Part shown: positions 61,927 to 64,000 of the stretch, one piece after another
How positions within the stretch are numbered: the stretch's first letter is position 1
How the letters are laid out: each line of letters starts with the position of its first letter
Assembly (NCBI RefSeq): GCF_003143935.1
Contig: NZ_QFRX01000001.1
Location: 9,269,403-9,333,402 of the forward strand
DNA from: Streptomyces sp. Act143
GTDB lineage: Bacteria > Actinomycetota > Actinomycetes > Streptomycetales > Streptomycetaceae
DNA: 64,000 nucleotides
Direction: 5' to 3'
Program-made: the position numbers and the translations under genes
The notes under the pieces: generated by a model
Database searches by the model: none
What the model was told of the DNA's origin: nothing
The model's input: only the letters and a program-made list of their open reading frames with translations

Positions 61927-63288
61927 GTGCCGCCGTCCGTCCCGTCCCTGCCGCGACGCGGCGCACGCATACTGCGTACCTCACTCTTCGCGCAGGTCCT
62001 CTGCGCACTGGTCCTCGGCATCGTTGTCGGGAAGCTCTGGCCCGGATTGGCCGCCGACCTCCAGCCGCTCGGCGACGGCTTCACCCGGCTCATCAAGACG
62101 ATCATCTCCCCGCTCGTGTTCTGCGTGGTCGTCGTCGGGATCGCGAAGGCCGGTGACCTGAAGGCGTTCGGCCGGATCGGGCTCAAGGCCCTGATCTGGT
62201 TCGAGGTGGCGAGCACGCTCGCGCTGGTCATCGGCCTGCTCGCCGCCAACGTCGGCCGGCCCGGCTCGGGCATGCACGTCGACCCCTCGACGCTGGACGC
62301 CTCGGCGGTGGACGCCAAGACCGGCGGCGGTCAGCTGCCCTCGACGACCGAGTTCGTCGTCAACGCGATCCCGACCAGTTTCATCGGCGCGTTCGCCGAG
62401 AACGAGCTGCTCCAAGTCCTCATCCTGGCCTGTCTGGTGGGCGCCGCGCTGCTCCACCTCGGCCACGCCAAGGTGCCGCAGATGCTGCCCGCCCTCGAGC
62501 AGGCCCAGGAGATCATCTTCGCGGTCGTCGGTTTCATCATGCGTCTCGCCCCGATCGCGGTGTTCGGTGCGATGGCCGTCCTCATCGGCCAGTACGGGCT
62601 CGGCGTCATCGAGACCTACGCCAAGCTGATCGTCCTGTGCTACGTGGCCGCCGCGTTCTTCATCGCGCTCCTCGCCGTCGCCCTGCGCCTGGTCACCGGG
62701 CTCAGCCTCTGGAAGTTCCTGCGCTACATCCGCGCCGAGATGCTCCTCGCGCTCGGCACCGCGTCCACCGAGTCCGTCATGCCGCGCGTCATGCAGAAGC
62801 TGCGCCGGGCGGGGGCCCGCGACGACGCCGTGGGCCTGGTGCTGCCGACCGGCTACTCCTTCAACCTCGACGGCGCTTCGCTCTACCTGTCCATCGGCAC
62901 GCTGTTCATCGCCCAGGCGGTCGGCGTCGACCTCAGTCCGGGCCAGCAGATCACCGTGGTCCTGGTGCTGATGCTCACCAGCAAGGGCATGGCCGGCATC
63001 CCCGGCTCGGCCTTTCTCGCCCTGTCTGCGACCGCGTCCTCGCTGGGGGCGATCCCGGCCGGTGCCGTCGCGCTGCTGCTCGGCGTGGACCGGATCATGG
63101 ACTCCATGCGCGTGGTGACGAACCTGCTCGGCAACTGCGTCGCCGTCTTCGCGGTGTCGCGGTGGGAGGGGGCGCTGGATCTGGAGAAGGCCAAGAGGGT
63201 GCTGAACGGTGAGACCGAGGAGGCCGAAGAGGGCGCGCCCGGGGTCCCCGTCCAGCGGACCAAGGAGACGGTGACCGAGGCCGGCTGA
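61927..63288 (+). CDS. dctA: Dicarboxylate/amino acid:cation symporter (DctA type)
   Basis: The 453-residue transporter has about eight membrane helices and re-entrant loops. Family blocks are FTRLIKTIISPLVFCVVVVG, LGTASTESVMPRVMQKLRRA (serine-rich hairpin), PTGYSFNLDGASLYLSIGTL and MLTSKGMAGIPGSAFLALSA, then DRIMDSMRVVTNLLGNCVAV. It imports C4-dicarboxylates such as succinate, fumarate or malate with H+ or Na+. GTG 61927 follows AAGGAG at five bases. It may be controlled through the dyad at 61851. Confidence 0.93.
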   Translation: MPPSVPSLPRRGARILRTSLFAQVLCALVLGIVVGKLWPGLAADLQPLGDGFTRLIKTIISPLVFCVVVVGIAKAGDLKAFGRIGLKALIWFEVASTLALVIGLLAANVGRPGSGMHVDPSTLDASAVDAKTGGGQLPSTTEFVVNAIPTSFIGAFAENELLQVLILACLVGAALLHLGHAKVPQMLPALEQAQEIIFAVVGFIMRLAPIAVFGAMAVLIGQYGLGVIETYAKLIVLCYVAAAFFIALLAVALRLVTGLSLWKFLRYIRAEMLLALGTASTESVMPRVMQKLRRAGARDDAVGLVLPTGYSFNLDGASLYLSIGTLFIAQAVGVDLSPGQQITVVLVLMLTSKGMAGIPGSAFLALSATASSLGAIPAGAVALLLGVDRIMDSMRVVTNLLGNCVAVFAVSRWEGALDLEKAKRVLNGETEEAEEGAPGVPVQRTKETVTEAG

Positions 63289-63301
63289 CCCCCGTCACCG
63301 A

Positions 63302-63332
63302 AAAGGGCCGCGGCGACCAGCCGCGGCCCTTT
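63302..63332 (+). terminator. Bidirectional terminator between dctA and marR
   Basis: AAAGGGCCGCGGC (63302-63314) pairs perfectly with GCCGCGGCCCTTT (63320-63332) around a 5-base loop. It has A and T tracts on the two sides and lies between two convergent genes, so it can stop both. Confidence 0.9.
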
Positions 63333-63341
63333 CCCATGCCC

Positions 63342-63830
63342 TCAACAGTGCTTCCCCGCCTCGGGTGGGTCCCCGTCCAGCAACGTGTCCAGCAGCCCGC
63401 CCAGCACCTTCCGCTGCTCCTGCGTCAACGGTGCCAGAATCTCCGCCGCCGCCGACCGCCGCGCCCCCCGCAGCTCGCGCAGCGCCTTGCGTCCGTCGTC
63501 CGTGAGCTCGATCCGGATCACTCGCCGGTTCGTCGGATCCGGCACCCGCCGCACCTTGCCGCCCGCCTCCAGGCCGTCGACCAGGGTCGTCACCGCGCGC
63601 GGGACGACTTCGAGCCGCGCGGCCAGATCGGCCATGCGCGGCGGCGAGCCGTAGTGCGCGAGGGTGCGCAGCAGCCGGGACTGGGCCGGGGTGACACCCA
63701 TGCCGCTCTGCTCGATGTGCCGCTTCTGGATGCGGTGCACACGCCGCGTGAACCGCAGCAGCTGCTCGGCGAGCAGGGCATCGGGATCGGAGGCGGTCGC
63801 GGGGCCGGTCACGGACACGGGGTCGGTCAT
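63342..63830 (-). CDS. MarR-family transcriptional regulator
   Basis: The 162-residue protein has the MarR winged helix: VTPAQSRLLRTLAHYGSPPR, MADLAARLEVVPRAVTTLVD (recognition helix) and VRRVPDPTNRRVIRIELTDD (wing). It is divergent from the gene starting at 63925 and probably represses it. Ligand unknown. Confidence 0.92.
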   Translation of the reverse strand: MTDPVSVTGPATASDPDALLAEQLLRFTRRVHRIQKRHIEQSGMGVTPAQSRLLRTLAHYGSPPRMADLAARLEVVPRAVTTLVDGLEAGGKVRRVPDPTNRRVIRIELTDDGRKALRELRGARRSAAAEILAPLTQEQRKVLGGLLDTLLDGDPPEAGKHC

Positions 63831-63863
63831 GCGGGAACAATAACAGGACTATGTGCATTGTGA

Positions 63864-63877
63864 GTATAGGTAACTAT
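63864..63877. promoter_or_regulatory. MarR operator candidate and -10 box
   Basis: ATAGGTAACTAT (63866-63877) is a dyad with ATAG/CTAT arms in an AT-rich spot between the divergent marR and the gene at 63925. On the minus strand its edge reads TATACT, a good -10 for marR, so binding would block the promoter. Confidence 0.5.
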
Positions 63878-63924
63878 GAGCTAAGGTCCGTAAGTCTCTT
63901 ACGACGAGCCTCCCGAAGGAGCCC

Positions 63925-64000
63925 ATGCACCCCGACAACGAACTCAAATGGACCCCGCCCGGCGACGCCGGCACGGCGGGGCAGCCCCGGCAGGTCCGCC
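63925..64000 (+). CDS. 5' end of a gene divergent from marR, possibly an ABC exporter
   Basis: ATG 63925 follows AAGGAG by four bases and reads MHPDNELKWTPPGDAGTAGQ before the window ends. From memory, Streptomyces ABC exporters next to MarR regulators begin with a similar MHPDNEL...WTPP leader, so a multidrug exporter is a reasonable guess. Only 25 residues are present and no domain can be seen. Confidence 0.45.
   Translation, partial: MHPDNELKWTPPGDAGTAGQPRQVR

Overview
The window is very GC-rich, with strongly GC-biased third codon positions, frequent GTG starts and typical actinobacterial gene content (a conservon, a divergent xylA/xylB pair with a ROK regulator, a PNGase A-type secreted protein, a DUF6397-type protein). 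It is almost certainly Streptomyces chromosome, although no rRNA or tRNA is present to prove it.

Region 1 (1-5386) is a pile of nested insertion sequences. An IS3-family element is cut inside its transposase by an IS5-family (ISL2-like) element with 39-bp inverted ends and an ATT target duplication. That element carries a coiled-coil/winged-helix passenger ORF and a GNAT acetyltransferase, and its own transposase is cut by an intact IS481-family element with a GCTAGC duplication. Region 2 (5387-16533) holds a 3,534-residue secreted RHS/YD-repeat protein with three LamG-like insertions and a variable C-terminal tip, followed by an AT-richer SUKH-type gene. Together they look like a polymorphic toxin and its immunity protein. 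Region 3 (16563-21700) is a decayed mobile island: a gene broken by frameshifts and an IS110 tail, a small lipoprotein, a large tyrosine recombinase with a coiled-coil tail, a frameshifted hypothetical gene and an integrase tail, closed by a strong terminator.

From 21709 onward the genes are ordinary chromosomal ones. They include an acetaldehyde-type dehydrogenase with its GAF-domain regulator, a Tat-exported amidase, an acetamidase, the xylose genes (ROK repressor, xylulokinase, divergent xylose isomerase), a septum-formation-like membrane protein, a phytase-like esterase, and a translationally coupled SWIM/SNF2 pair. After these come an MpaB-like protein, PadR, an alpha/beta hydrolase and a methyltransferase. 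An MHYT membrane protein precedes a conservon (NIT-type histidine kinase, roadblock, DUF742, small GTPase, second roadblock).

The right part (48874-64000) has a DUF6397-type gene, TesB thioesterase, a Ski2-like helicase, a YdjM-like membrane protein, zinc-independent L31, a DUF5709 protein, and a heterodimeric ABC exporter whose two ATP sites look asymmetric. It ends with an L,D-transpeptidase-like lipoprotein, a PNGase A-like protein, a dicarboxylate symporter, a MarR regulator and the start of a divergent gene.

The most interesting items are the RHS toxin/SUKH pair, the nested passenger-carrying IS, the recombinase with a DUF6262-like tail, and the ABC heterodimer with one predicted degenerate site and a repeat-built linker. 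All family names come from reading motifs by eye; no database search was run.
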